From contig CALXIP010000028.1 in the NCBI GenBank assembly GCA_944388395.1, positions 1 through 41,459 on the forward strand: DNA of 41,459 nt, given 5' to 3'. A model generated the notes under the pieces. The model saw nothing but the letters and a program-made list of their open reading frames with translations. It searched no databases and was not told the DNA's origin. Positions 32,886 through 40,860 of the stretch are shown one piece after another. Both the position numbers and the translations under genes were made by a program. The DNA is from an uncultured Ruthenibacterium sp. GTDB lineage: Bacteria; Bacillota; Clostridia; Oscillospirales; Ruminococcaceae. Position 1 is the stretch's first letter. Each line of letters begins with the position of its first letter.

Positions 32886-33776
32886 TTAAGTCCTTTCAAG
32901 CCAGTAGCGCAGGCTCTCCAGACCGGACGCGCTCAGACGAACGCCTGCGTCTGCCTGAAGCTCCCGGATGCACTGGTCAAACTGCGCCTTGTCGCGCTGC
33001 GCATAAAACATGGCCAGCATTTTCATATAGCAAGCCTCGCTGCGCAGCGCCGGGCGGTGCGTTTTCCAAAGCTGGAGCGCCTGCCCGTACTCCTTCAAAT
33101 CCACAAGGAAGCGCAGATAGGTTTTCAGGATCTCCCCGTTCAAACCGGCCAGATCCCCGCCGTGGGCCTCCCGCACGAAATCGCAGTACCTTTTTTTGTA
33201 AATGGTCTCCTCACGAGCAGAGAGAAGGCCGCTGTCCAGAAACCGTTCCAGCTCGCCCAGCATCTGCTCAAAAAGTTCTTCGTTGTTCGGGTCCGCCTGA
33301 TGCGCTTTCAGCGCCTGCGTCCACTCCTTCTGGCGGGCGGCGTAGACCTCCATTTTCGCCGCGGCCACGTAATGGGCGGACTCGGAGTCCTCGTCTGCCT
33401 CGGCAGCCAGCAGTTCCCGATAATTGCTGTGGATATCCTTGCGCAGCTGGTTCAGCAGCAGCGACCGCTTTTGGAAGTTGTCGCTGACCGCCATCGCGTC
33501 TTTCACAGGCACCACGTTCAGCTCTCGTTCCACATCCACCTGCTCGGTGTTTTTGGGAATGGCCAGACGCTTCACCAGCGAATCGCGGTCATAGTGCTGT
33601 TTCAAAAACGTTTTCTGAATCCACTGGGGCGCAAAGTAAAACACAAAGCCCAGCCCCGGCAGAAACAGGAAAAACAGCACCAGCCCGATGGATTCTTTCC
33701 GCTTTGCGCGATACAGCGCATAGGCAACCGTTCCCATCAGGTTGGCCAGTAAAAAGAGAATCAACCACTTTGCCAT
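32886..33776 (-). CDS. pelE: PelE-like membrane TPR protein
   Basis: A protein of 296 residues. Two membrane helices (about 3-20 and 29-48) are followed by a helical region that ends in TPR-like repeats (LAGLNGEILKTYLRFLVDLKEYGQALQLWKTHRP, then EACYMKMLAMFYAQRDKAQFDQCIREL). The N-terminal part (LANLMGTVAYALYRAKRKESIGLVLFFLFLPGLGFVFYF) fits PelE. The position between pelD and the pelA-like gene supports it. PelE holds PelD and PelF together at the membrane. Gaps to both neighbours are 3 bp. Confidence 0.85.
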   Translation of the reverse strand: MAKWLILFLLANLMGTVAYALYRAKRKESIGLVLFFLFLPGLGFVFYFAPQWIQKTFLKQHYDRDSLVKRLAIPKNTEQVDVERELNVVPVKDAMAVSDNFQKRSLLLNQLRKDIHSNYRELLAAEADEDSESAHYVAAAKMEVYAARQKEWTQALKAHQADPNNEELFEQMLGELERFLDSGLLSAREETIYKKRYCDFVREAHGGDLAGLNGEILKTYLRFLVDLKEYGQALQLWKTHRPALRSEACYMKMLAMFYAQRDKAQFDQCIRELQADAGVRLSASGLESLRYWLERT

Positions 33777-33779
33777 GTG

Positions 33780-35903
33780 TCACACTCCTGCCTCTGCGAA
33801 GCGGCTGCTCACCTGCGACGAGATGCCTTTCTGCTGCAACCGCTCCTGAACAAGCTTCACCGCGTCCGTTCCCGTATTGTTCAAAAGCACATAGTAATGC
33901 CCTTCACCGTCTGTTCCCATATGATCGGCCGTGCGGAACAGCGAGCCCAAACGCTCGCTGACAGCCTGGGCATTGCCCGCTGTCGTCAATTCCAGAACAC
34001 AGAATTCCGCCACGCCCTGCTCCTGCTTTTCGCGGGCGATGCGCACCATTTCCTGGAAGGCCTCTTTTTTGAGCACCAGGGAACCGTCCACGTAACGTGC
34101 CTGCCGGGTGATCTGCTCATAATCCAGCGCACGCGCCATGGACTCGGAGACCAGAAGGCCCATGGTTTTCAACAGATTCATGTGATACAGCGTGCAGTTT
34201 TTATAATCCAGCGAACGGATGACGATCACAGCGATCGTCTTGGAATGATACTGCACCGGCAGGACCACGGCCGGCTCCCCGTTCCAAACATCGCCCTGAT
34301 ACAGATCACCCCGGGCAATGGCTGCTGCAAGAGCTGCGTTGGAAGCAATGTTCCAGGACTTTCCGCCCATGGAAGAGGCGTCATTCAATGCATTGACCAG
34401 ACGCAAATATGTACTTTTGGGGTTGACCGTGTACACAGCCACGGTGTCGGTTTCCACCAGCTGCGCCACCACATGCAGAATCTCCAGGAAGATTCGGTCC
34501 GGAGACAGAACCATCAGCCGCTCAATCAGGCTGTACAGCTGGGGAATGCTCTCCTTGGAATCCAGAAGACGTTTTTCGTATTCGTTCTTGATCACAACGT
34601 TCTGCGCATTGATTGCTTTCAGTTCACGGAAGTCATTGGACACCATCTCGTAGCCGCGGCGTGTATCACGCACTTCTTCGCGCAGCATATCCACCGTATA
34701 GCTGACCGCCACACCGAAGAACACGAACTCCACCACAGTGAGAACGCTTTGGGCGTACGAATAGAAGTTGGTCATTTCCAGCAGACTCAGGTCCTGGGTG
34801 GCCAGATAAGCGCCCGAAGCCAGAATGACAGCCAGCGCGCTTTGCCGCAAACCATAGAACAGGGAAATGAGCACCACATAGATCAGCATCCAGTTGATCT
34901 GTGAAAACAGCGAGTGGGAAGACGTCAGCAGATACAGCGCCAGGAAAATGGCAAACACGACCACGTTTTCGCCCACGCGCCGCACCCCGGCCGGGATGCC
35001 GCCTTTTTTCTCCTGCTTTTTAGCCTGGTGTTCCTGATAGGCCAGCTGTCGGTTTTCAAAAAAGGCTGTCAGCTTTTTGAAATCGGTCCACTCCAGTTCC
35101 TTTTTAAGGCGCACATTACTGATGAGCGTGCCCGATTTTGTATCGGAATCCGTCAGTTCTACAGCCGCGTCAAAATACTTTTTCAGCGCTGCACACATCG
35201 TTGCGGCGGAAACCGTAAAGCTTCCGCTGACATTGTACAGGTGCGCCGTACCGGTCTCGATGATGCGTTTGAGCGCCTCGGCCAGGTCGCTGACGTGCAG
35301 CGGCTGGAATACCTCACCCTCGCCTGCGGGCAGGGAGGACTCGGTTTTTACCTGCCGGATCAGGCGGCTGAGAAAGTCCCGGCCGTCGTCTGCGCACTGC
35401 TCGGAATAAATCTGTGAAGCGCGCACGATCACCGTTTCAATGCCGTAGCGCTTGGCAAACTGTGCAACCATGTACTCGCCCTGGGCCGTCAGCATTCCCT
35501 TGGTGGTCACGGGGTTCACGCGGTCCGTCTCTTCGAACACCGTTTCGCCCTCTCCGTACACTTCAGAGGAAGACAGATAGACAAACTTTTCCACCTTCGT
35601 CTGCGCGGAAAGGCCCAATACCCGAGAAAGCAGCGTCAGTTCCTCTTCGTCCCATGCATCCAGCCGGCTGTTCATGGCTTCTTTCCCTGTGAACACCACC
35701 ACCTGCGGTGAAATGGATTCAAACAGATTTTTCAAAATATCCGGATTTCTGCTCAGCTGAAAGAAACGATACTTCACAGCCGCAGAGAAGTTTCCGTAAA
35801 AATCATTTTCCGAGAGAAAATAGACGTCGTTTCCCTCTTTTTTCATCTTTTCTAAAAAAAACTGCGCCAGAGCGTCTCTCTCGCCGATCAAAGCCACTTT
35901 CAT
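33780..35903 (-). CDS. pelD: PelD c-di-GMP receptor with N-terminal SDR (epimerase-like) fusion
   Basis: A protein of 707 residues. Residues 1-290 form an extended SDR domain (FVYLSSSEVYGE at about 107-118, PLHVSDLAEA, LYNVSG), but the glycine loop is changed (ALIGERDALAQFF) and the catalytic Y-x-x-x-K is missing at NPVTTKGMLTAQGE. Residues 314-405 hold four membrane helices, followed by a coiled coil (about 405-450), a GAF domain (about 455-610) and a degenerate GGDEF domain (about 615-707). The last keeps an R-x-x-D inhibitory site (R657-D660) while GEGHY replaces GGDEF. PelD binds c-di-GMP and switches on synthesis. Pseudomonas PelD (455 residues) lacks the SDR part. Confidence 0.92.
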   Translation of the reverse strand: MKVALIGERDALAQFFLEKMKKEGNDVYFLSENDFYGNFSAAVKYRFFQLSRNPDILKNLFESISPQVVVFTGKEAMNSRLDAWDEEELTLLSRVLGLSAQTKVEKFVYLSSSEVYGEGETVFEETDRVNPVTTKGMLTAQGEYMVAQFAKRYGIETVIVRASQIYSEQCADDGRDFLSRLIRQVKTESSLPAGEGEVFQPLHVSDLAEALKRIIETGTAHLYNVSGSFTVSAATMCAALKKYFDAAVELTDSDTKSGTLISNVRLKKELEWTDFKKLTAFFENRQLAYQEHQAKKQEKKGGIPAGVRRVGENVVVFAIFLALYLLTSSHSLFSQINWMLIYVVLISLFYGLRQSALAVILASGAYLATQDLSLLEMTNFYSYAQSVLTVVEFVFFGVAVSYTVDMLREEVRDTRRGYEMVSNDFRELKAINAQNVVIKNEYEKRLLDSKESIPQLYSLIERLMVLSPDRIFLEILHVVAQLVETDTVAVYTVNPKSTYLRLVNALNDASSMGGKSWNIASNAALAAAIARGDLYQGDVWNGEPAVVLPVQYHSKTIAVIVIRSLDYKNCTLYHMNLLKTMGLLVSESMARALDYEQITRQARYVDGSLVLKKEAFQEMVRIAREKQEQGVAEFCVLELTTAGNAQAVSERLGSLFRTADHMGTDGEGHYYVLLNNTGTDAVKLVQERLQQKGISSQVSSRFAEAGV

Positions 35904-35953
35904 TTTTGAATGATTCCTCCTCCATCACTGCTCAAGTTCCGTATCTCGTGCGT

Positions 35954-38308
35954 TCAATGAATCAGATGCAGCCGCTGTGCCGCGGCTTTTACTTCGCTGC
36001 GGCGCTTTACGCCCAGCTTGCCCAGAATGTGACTGACATGCGTTTTTACCGTTGGAAGCTTAATATCCAGAATCCGGCCGATCTCCGCATTGCTTTTGTT
36101 GGCACACAAAAGCTGCAGCACCTGCAGTTCCATGGCGGACAAAGGCGCTGTCATCGCCTTGCGCGGCTGCAGGTAATCCGGATACAATGCCGCCTGCTGC
36201 CGCGTCAGACGTGTCAGCTTTTCAAGAAATGCCGCATCGCCGTCCCAGCCGCAGCTTTCCAAAAGCGGCAAAATCGCCGCGCCATACTGCGCTATCGGCC
36301 GGAAAAAGCCAAAAGAAACGGCAATGTCCAGCGCGTCACACAGTTTCTGACGCCAGCGCTTATCGCCCAGCCGGCAAAAGGCGATGGATGACAGCACATC
36401 CAAATAAATGCTGTCAATGTATCGGGAACAGATTTTACAATAGGGCTCCAGCGGTGCCAGCGTCAAAAGCGCCGTCTCTTCATCGCCGAAGGCCAGTTCC
36501 ACCATGGCCTGTGTAAAATACTGATACCGTTTCATGGTCCAGAACTGCTGGGGTTTTCGGGGCGCCCGCTCCCGGTACCACTCATCCACCGCTTCATCGT
36601 TGTCCATTCGAAGGTTGGCCCGGCAGATCATGGCATCCAGATTCGGAAGGAAGCGCGTCTCGCCGCATGCCTCAAACCGCTCGCGCAGATTTTCCAGGCT
36701 GCTCCGCGCGTCCGCCGAGTGTCCGCTGTCCATCTGCATCCGCGCCAGAAGACCCACGGCCCCAAACTCGATGTCCGGTGTTCCGTCCCGCCGGATGCGG
36801 TCGATGTTCTGCAAGATCCACACGATCCGGTCCCGGATGTCCTCACCTTTTTCAAATTCGTTCTCGGCCGCAGCGCAATCCAGCATACACACGCCATCCC
36901 GACCCAGCACGGCTTCCACCGGTGCGCGCATGATGGTATATAATCGCTCGCTGTCTTTGCCCCAGGGAGAATAGTCCTTTCCGCCGTTCAAAAGGCTGGG
37001 CAGCGCATCGGTGACGGAAAAGGGTGGAAGGCGAATCTCCCGGGCCGCCAGCTGCCGAAACAGTTTTGGGAACATTTCAATGGAATTTTCCACTTTCCGC
37101 TGCGGCAGCGAGATGTCCAGCCAGGCCAGACGGCCGCGGGCATCCCGTGCATCCGCATCTCCGGGCTGTCGGGACTTTTCAAATTCGGCCAGTTTCCGGT
37201 ACCAGACTTCGGACTGCGCGTAATCCATGCACAGCGCACACAACATGCTCATAGCCTGCATCAGCGCCGGGCTGGACAAAATTTCTCTTTCCGGCAGCGC
37301 GCGGTAATAGGGTTCCATGTCACAGTAATGCCCCATTCCGGGATGCATTTCGGCGTTCTTCACCAGCAGCTGTGACACTTTGCTGTAATCTCTGATGCGC
37401 GAATAGCACTCCAGCGCCCGGCCGTACTCTTCCCGCAATTCGTAGTAAAGGCCGCCCCGGCCGTACAAGTTTCGCCGCTGCTCCTCGCTGTAGTTCTGCT
37501 CCAGTTCCCACAGCAGGAACTGGCGGAACAACGGCCAGAAATACCAGCAATCCAACCCTTTCTGATGCATCATTGTGGTGGTGCGCTGCAGCTGAAGCAG
37601 TATTTCTCCCGCGCGGCTGCTTCCGCTGACGATCCGGGCCAACTCCGTGGTGATGCACTCAAAGGGAGCCAGTTCCATAAGCAGACGCCGTACCGGCAGT
37701 TCCAAGCGGCGAAAAACCGCCTCTTCATAATATAGAAAGATCTCCTGCCGCACCTGATTGGAAACGGCCTTGCCGTAGGCATCGCCCCGCATCATCCGGC
37801 GGGCCAGCAGGCTGATTGCCAACGGATAACCTGCGCTCTGCCGATAGATGGACGTCAGCATGACATCCGGGACCGATACACCATACGCTTCCAAAAGCTG
37901 GCCGACGCTCTCCCTGTCCAGCAGCAAATCCTGCGCGCGAAACACCGCCAGCATGCCGACGATTTCAAAGGGTACCAGCCATCCCGGCACAATGCCGCGG
38001 CTGAGAAAGACAAAGCGCCGGCGGGGATTCTCCCGAATCATTTCACACAGTGCCCGCTGCAGTTTTTCGTCGGTCAATTCCTGCAGATCATCCACCACAA
38101 GCAGGTTCCAGCGGTCTGAAACGTCCGGTAACTGAAAATCGGGCGACCCGGCCGACACCTCAATCATGCGGTTGCCTGCCAGAATCGCCCGTAGTGTTGT
38201 GGTCTTTCCGAATCCGCAGGGCGCACTGAACAGAACTACGCGTCCATTTTCCAGCGCCGCCTGCACCTGTTCTTTCAGCTTTCTTCGAAAAACAACGGGT
38301 TGTGCCAT
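35954..38308 (-). CDS. LuxR-family (MalT/LAL-like) ATP-binding transcriptional regulator
   Basis: A protein of 784 residues from the ATG at 38308, which has GAGGGGGG 5 bases upstream; the upstream open frame lacks support. The N-terminal STAND ATPase module has Walker A APCGFGKTT (29-37) and Walker B LLVVDD (69-74). Helical TPR-like repeats fill the middle. A C-terminal LuxR helix-turn-helix (LSAMELQVLQLLCANKSNAEIGRILDIKLPTVKTHVSHILGKL) is intact. The gene is 50 bp upstream of pelD on the same strand without a terminator, so it is probably the first gene of the Pel-like operon and its activator. The effector is unknown. Confidence 0.92.
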   Translation of the reverse strand: MAQPVVFRRKLKEQVQAALENGRVVLFSAPCGFGKTTTLRAILAGNRMIEVSAGSPDFQLPDVSDRWNLLVVDDLQELTDEKLQRALCEMIRENPRRRFVFLSRGIVPGWLVPFEIVGMLAVFRAQDLLLDRESVGQLLEAYGVSVPDVMLTSIYRQSAGYPLAISLLARRMMRGDAYGKAVSNQVRQEIFLYYEEAVFRRLELPVRRLLMELAPFECITTELARIVSGSSRAGEILLQLQRTTTMMHQKGLDCWYFWPLFRQFLLWELEQNYSEEQRRNLYGRGGLYYELREEYGRALECYSRIRDYSKVSQLLVKNAEMHPGMGHYCDMEPYYRALPEREILSSPALMQAMSMLCALCMDYAQSEVWYRKLAEFEKSRQPGDADARDARGRLAWLDISLPQRKVENSIEMFPKLFRQLAAREIRLPPFSVTDALPSLLNGGKDYSPWGKDSERLYTIMRAPVEAVLGRDGVCMLDCAAAENEFEKGEDIRDRIVWILQNIDRIRRDGTPDIEFGAVGLLARMQMDSGHSADARSSLENLRERFEACGETRFLPNLDAMICRANLRMDNDEAVDEWYRERAPRKPQQFWTMKRYQYFTQAMVELAFGDEETALLTLAPLEPYCKICSRYIDSIYLDVLSSIAFCRLGDKRWRQKLCDALDIAVSFGFFRPIAQYGAAILPLLESCGWDGDAAFLEKLTRLTRQQAALYPDYLQPRKAMTAPLSAMELQVLQLLCANKSNAEIGRILDIKLPTVKTHVSHILGKLGVKRRSEVKAAAQRLHLIH

Positions 38309-38364
38309 CTCTCTTCCCCCCTCACAAGTGCCTGAACTATTATCAAAAGAGAACAACACAGAAC

Positions 38365-38390
38365 CCGGTGGCACCCCTTCCTGCCACCGG
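38365..38390 (-). other. Leader hairpin of the LuxR-Pel operon
   Basis: A perfect 9-bp stem (CCGGTGGCA 38365-38373 with TGCCACCGG 38382-38390) and an 8-base loop lie in the transcribed leader, between the promoter (38450-38478) and the start codon (38308). No U tract follows, so it is not a standard terminator. It may affect mRNA stability or act as part of a leader control. Confidence 0.55.
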
Positions 38391-38449
38391 ATGTTTTGTA
38401 AAATTAAATTAAAATTTATGCAAAGACGCCGCAAAATAAAATTCAGCTT

Positions 38450-38478
38450 ATTTTATCATGGATTTTTCACCCTGTAAA
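38450..38478 (-). promoter_or_regulatory. Putative promoter of the LuxR-Pel operon
   Basis: On the minus strand, TTTACA (38473-38478), a 17-bp spacer and TAAAAT (38450-38455) in a very AT-rich stretch. It gives a leader of about 135 bases before the regulator gene. Confidence 0.6.
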
Positions 38479-38498
38479 TCCATCCAAAGTATGAGTTA

Positions 38499-38520
38499 CG
38501 ATGGATCGATCGCTCCATCG
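38499..38520. promoter_or_regulatory. Palindrome upstream of the LuxR-Pel promoter
   Basis: CGATGGA (38499-38505) and TCCATCG (38514-38520) form a perfect 7-bp dyad with an 8-base centre, about 20 bp upstream of the -35 box. The place suits an activator site. It also lies 52 bases after the preceding PrpR-like gene, but without a T run it is a poor terminator. Confidence 0.5.
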
Positions 38521-38571
38521 CATATTTTAGAATTGTTTTTCCTCTCAAAATTTATTTTTTCTATGTGCAGT

Positions 38572-40377
38572 TCATAAATCGGGTGCGAGCGGCTCCTCTA
38601 CATTTTTAAGAAGGCGCCACAGCGTGGAACGGCTGATTCCCAACTGCCGCGCAGCGGCGGAATGATTCCCGTTGTTTGCAGCCACTGCCGCACGCACCGC
38701 ATCCAGTGTGATCTGGTCCAGCGTGCGATGATCCGTTCCGCCGGCGGGCGTTCCGGGTGCACACAGCGCGCGCTGCTTATCCAGCAGTTCCGCCACAGAG
38801 CTTCCCCGAATGTACGAAGAGGTGGCCAGCGTGGCAAGCTCTAGCAGGACCTGTTTGAACTGCGTATAATTGTTGGGCCAGCGATAACGGATCAGCAATT
38901 CCGTGGCGTGCGGTGTAAACCCGATCAGCTCTCTGTCCAGCTCCTGATTCAGGCTGCCCAGGTACAAGCTGGCCAACGAGGGAATTTCGTCCGCACGGGT
39001 GCGCAACGCCGGCAGACGCAGCGACAGGCAGCCCACCCAGTTCACAAAGTCCTGCCCGGTGGGCGAAAGCGGCGTACCCTCGGCACAGGAGCAGGAGAAA
39101 ATCAGCCGTTCCCGCCGGGCCAGGTCCGTCTCAATGATCTGGGATAAAAGTGTTGCTGCCCTTCGCTCCGACAGTGCATCCAGATGCTGAAAATACACAG
39201 TCCCGCCCATATCATTCAAGGGAGATGCGGCATGGTTGAGCAGAAAGTCCCAGCTTTTTTCATCCGCCAGGGCACAGTCTACCTCCACAAAGGGTTCGTT
39301 GCGCCGCGAACCTCGCAGATACAGAGCCCGTGCGATCTGCTGCTTTCCGGTTCCCGTTTCGCCTACAATCATGATGGGCTGGCGCGCCTCGGCAATGGCA
39401 TTCAGTCGGGGCTCCAGTTCCCCCATCGCGCCGCTGATGCTGTAAAAACTGCTCATGAACAGCTGGCTGCACTCCGCCTGATTCAGTGTTCGGATGCCGG
39501 TTCTCTCGGAACGCAGCGGGATCTGCGAGGGATTGCAGCGGAACAAAAACATTTCTTCACGGTTCAGCGTCAGCCGTTCGGCGCTGATGCGGTACAGCAA
39601 ACCACCCGCCCAGTGATAAAAATGAAGCGCACCGGTGCGAGGAATCTCGCGCATGCGTGCGTGCAAAAGCGCGCCCAGTTCGCGGTCCGGTTCCCGCGGT
39701 GCTGCATAATAATATGTTCCGTCGGCGCGCAATACCACAACAAATCCCTTTTCAGGCTGGGCAATGCGGCGCAAAAGCTGATTTTCCCGCCGCATCCGGC
39801 GGGAGTTTCTTCCCTGCTCCACGGCCTGTTCCAATGCGGTGTGAAGGCTCTCCGCCCCGGATGTGATCAAAAAAGCATCAAATCCCATGCGGCGGGCAAT
39901 GGTGTGTGTGACCATATCGCCGATCACCATACGATATCCACCCTTCTGCAGACGCTGTAAAGTGGTCTCCACTTCCTCCGTGCTGTGGACCGTGAGAATG
40001 TCCAGCTCATACCGCAGCAAATCGCAGAGCGTATGGGCAGCCTCTGTGATGTCCGGAAAACCGACGATGGCATACAGATTGGAGTAACTCTGCGCCAGCC
40101 GAATGGTCCGCAGCACATCATAAACGGACAGCTGAATGGAAATCACCGGCAAATCGGTCGTCTCCCGAATCAGGGTGGCTGTTCCGCCGCGGGAAATGAT
40201 TGCGTCGTACCCTGCATCCACCGTGCGGCGCACAATATCCGCACCCTGCTGCAAATCTCCTGTATAAACGTCCAGTTCCACGTCCGGCAGATTTTCCGCC
40301 GTTCGGCGCATTGCATCCAGCATGCCCTCATAGGGGGCGATTCCCAAAATTCGCAGCGGTTCAGCAGCGGCACCCAT
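38572..40377 (-). CDS. PrpR-N-domain transcriptional regulator with degenerate sigma-54-type AAA+ domain
   Basis: A protein of 601 residues from the ATG at 40377 (GGGAGG 7 bases upstream). An N-terminal PrpR sensor domain (about 8-190: ILGIAPYEGMLDAMRR, GYDAIISRGGTATLIRE, YAIVGFPDIT) is followed by a PAS-like region (about 215-285), an AAA+ domain and a Fis-type helix-turn-helix (NNGNHSAAARQLGISRSTLWRLL). Walker A is intact (GETGTGKQ, 339-346). The GAFTGA loop is absent and the Walker B Asp-Glu is replaced (GGTVYFQHLDAL). It therefore probably does not drive sigma-54 transcription. It is divergent from the DUF1537 kinase gene, its likely target. Confidence 0.9.
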   Translation of the reverse strand: MGAAAEPLRILGIAPYEGMLDAMRRTAENLPDVELDVYTGDLQQGADIVRRTVDAGYDAIISRGGTATLIRETTDLPVISIQLSVYDVLRTIRLAQSYSNLYAIVGFPDITEAAHTLCDLLRYELDILTVHSTEEVETTLQRLQKGGYRMVIGDMVTHTIARRMGFDAFLITSGAESLHTALEQAVEQGRNSRRMRRENQLLRRIAQPEKGFVVVLRADGTYYYAAPREPDRELGALLHARMREIPRTGALHFYHWAGGLLYRISAERLTLNREEMFLFRCNPSQIPLRSERTGIRTLNQAECSQLFMSSFYSISGAMGELEPRLNAIAEARQPIMIVGETGTGKQQIARALYLRGSRRNEPFVEVDCALADEKSWDFLLNHAASPLNDMGGTVYFQHLDALSERRAATLLSQIIETDLARRERLIFSCSCAEGTPLSPTGQDFVNWVGCLSLRLPALRTRADEIPSLASLYLGSLNQELDRELIGFTPHATELLIRYRWPNNYTQFKQVLLELATLATSSYIRGSSVAELLDKQRALCAPGTPAGGTDHRTLDQITLDAVRAAVAANNGNHSAAARQLGISRSTLWRLLKNVEEPLAPDL

Positions 40378-40413
40378 CACTTTTCCTCCCAACAGTCAAA
40401 TAACATTTTCTTC

Positions 40414-40442
40414 ATTGTAGCAAAATGAATCAGTTTTGTCGA
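40414..40442 (-). promoter_or_regulatory. Promoter of the PrpR-like gene
   Basis: On the minus strand, TCGACA (40437-40442), a 17-bp spacer and TACAAT (40414-40419), about 37 bases before the start. It is a sigma-70 type promoter. Confidence 0.75.
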
Positions 40443-40633
40443 TGAGCCTTCCCTTTCATCCATGCCGTGGTCACAATCAAGAAGCAATTTGATACAGTCA
40501 GTTCCTGGACAATTTGTTTTATTCTTATATTAATAAACTATTCGGATAGTATTTTGAGCAAATTAACGGGTTCACTCAAAGCTGCCAAGCTGCGATACAT
40601 TTTTTACCGTTTCGAGCATGTGCCTGACATTTT

Positions 40634-40658
40634 GCATAAAAATCTAATCTTTTTATGC
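40634..40658. promoter_or_regulatory. 25-bp palindrome in the divergent region
   Basis: GCATAAAAA (40634-40642) and TTTTTATGC (40650-40658) form a perfect 9-bp dyad with a 7-base centre. It is about 160 bp upstream of the DUF1537 -10 and is a candidate enhancer-like binding site. Confidence 0.5.
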
Positions 40659-40727
40659 GCACAACGTGTCATAATAAAACAATATTCGTCATCCGACTCG
40701 TAAACCGTTTTATTTTCAAACATAATT

Positions 40728-40786
40728 TCAAAAATATTTTTTAAAAAATCAAAAATATGTATCATTTTAAATCAGTTTTTGATTTT
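40728..40786. repeat. TCAAAAATAT direct repeats and AAAATCAAAAA inverted repeat
   Basis: TCAAAAATAT occurs at 40728-40737 and 40749-40758, exactly 21 bp apart (two helical turns). AAAATCAAAAA (40745-40755) is repeated inverted at 40776-40786 with a 31-bp shift (about three turns). The phasing suggests cooperative protein binding just upstream of the DUF1537 promoter. Confidence 0.5.
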
Positions 40787-40817
40787 CCTGGCCTGCCAAA
40801 CCGCTCGACGTACCTGC

Positions 40818-40823
40818 TACAAT
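40818..40823 (+). promoter_or_regulatory. -10 element of the DUF1537 kinase gene
   Basis: TACAAT stands 37 bases before the ATG at 40861. The best -35 candidate (CTGCCA, 40793-40798) is 19 bp upstream and weak, which fits an activator-dependent promoter. Confidence 0.5.
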
Positions 40824-40860
40824 GAAGACGATGAAAAAACGCCCGAGAGAGGATGAGAAC

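Larger units (their letters stand above)
40378..40860. other. AT-rich divergent intergenic region (483 bp)
   Basis: No credible gene was seen. It holds the promoter of the PrpR-like gene at its left end, the -10 of the DUF1537 gene at its right end, one 25-bp palindrome (40634-40658) and a cluster of TCAAAAA repeats (40728-40786). Base composition is far more AT-rich than the flanking genes, which fits a regulatory region. Confidence 0.7.

Noticed and set aside
40619..40639. Possible sigma-54 promoter (TGCCTG-N5-TTGCA like)
   Set aside because: The essential GG of the -24 element is missing, and the site is more than 220 bases from the DUF1537 start. The nearby regulator also lacks the GAFTGA loop.
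40467..40703. A 78-residue plus-strand open frame in the AT-rich intergenic region
   Set aside because: It starts with GTG, has no ribosome site, its sequence is low-complexity and it covers a palindrome. It is probably chance in AT-rich DNA.
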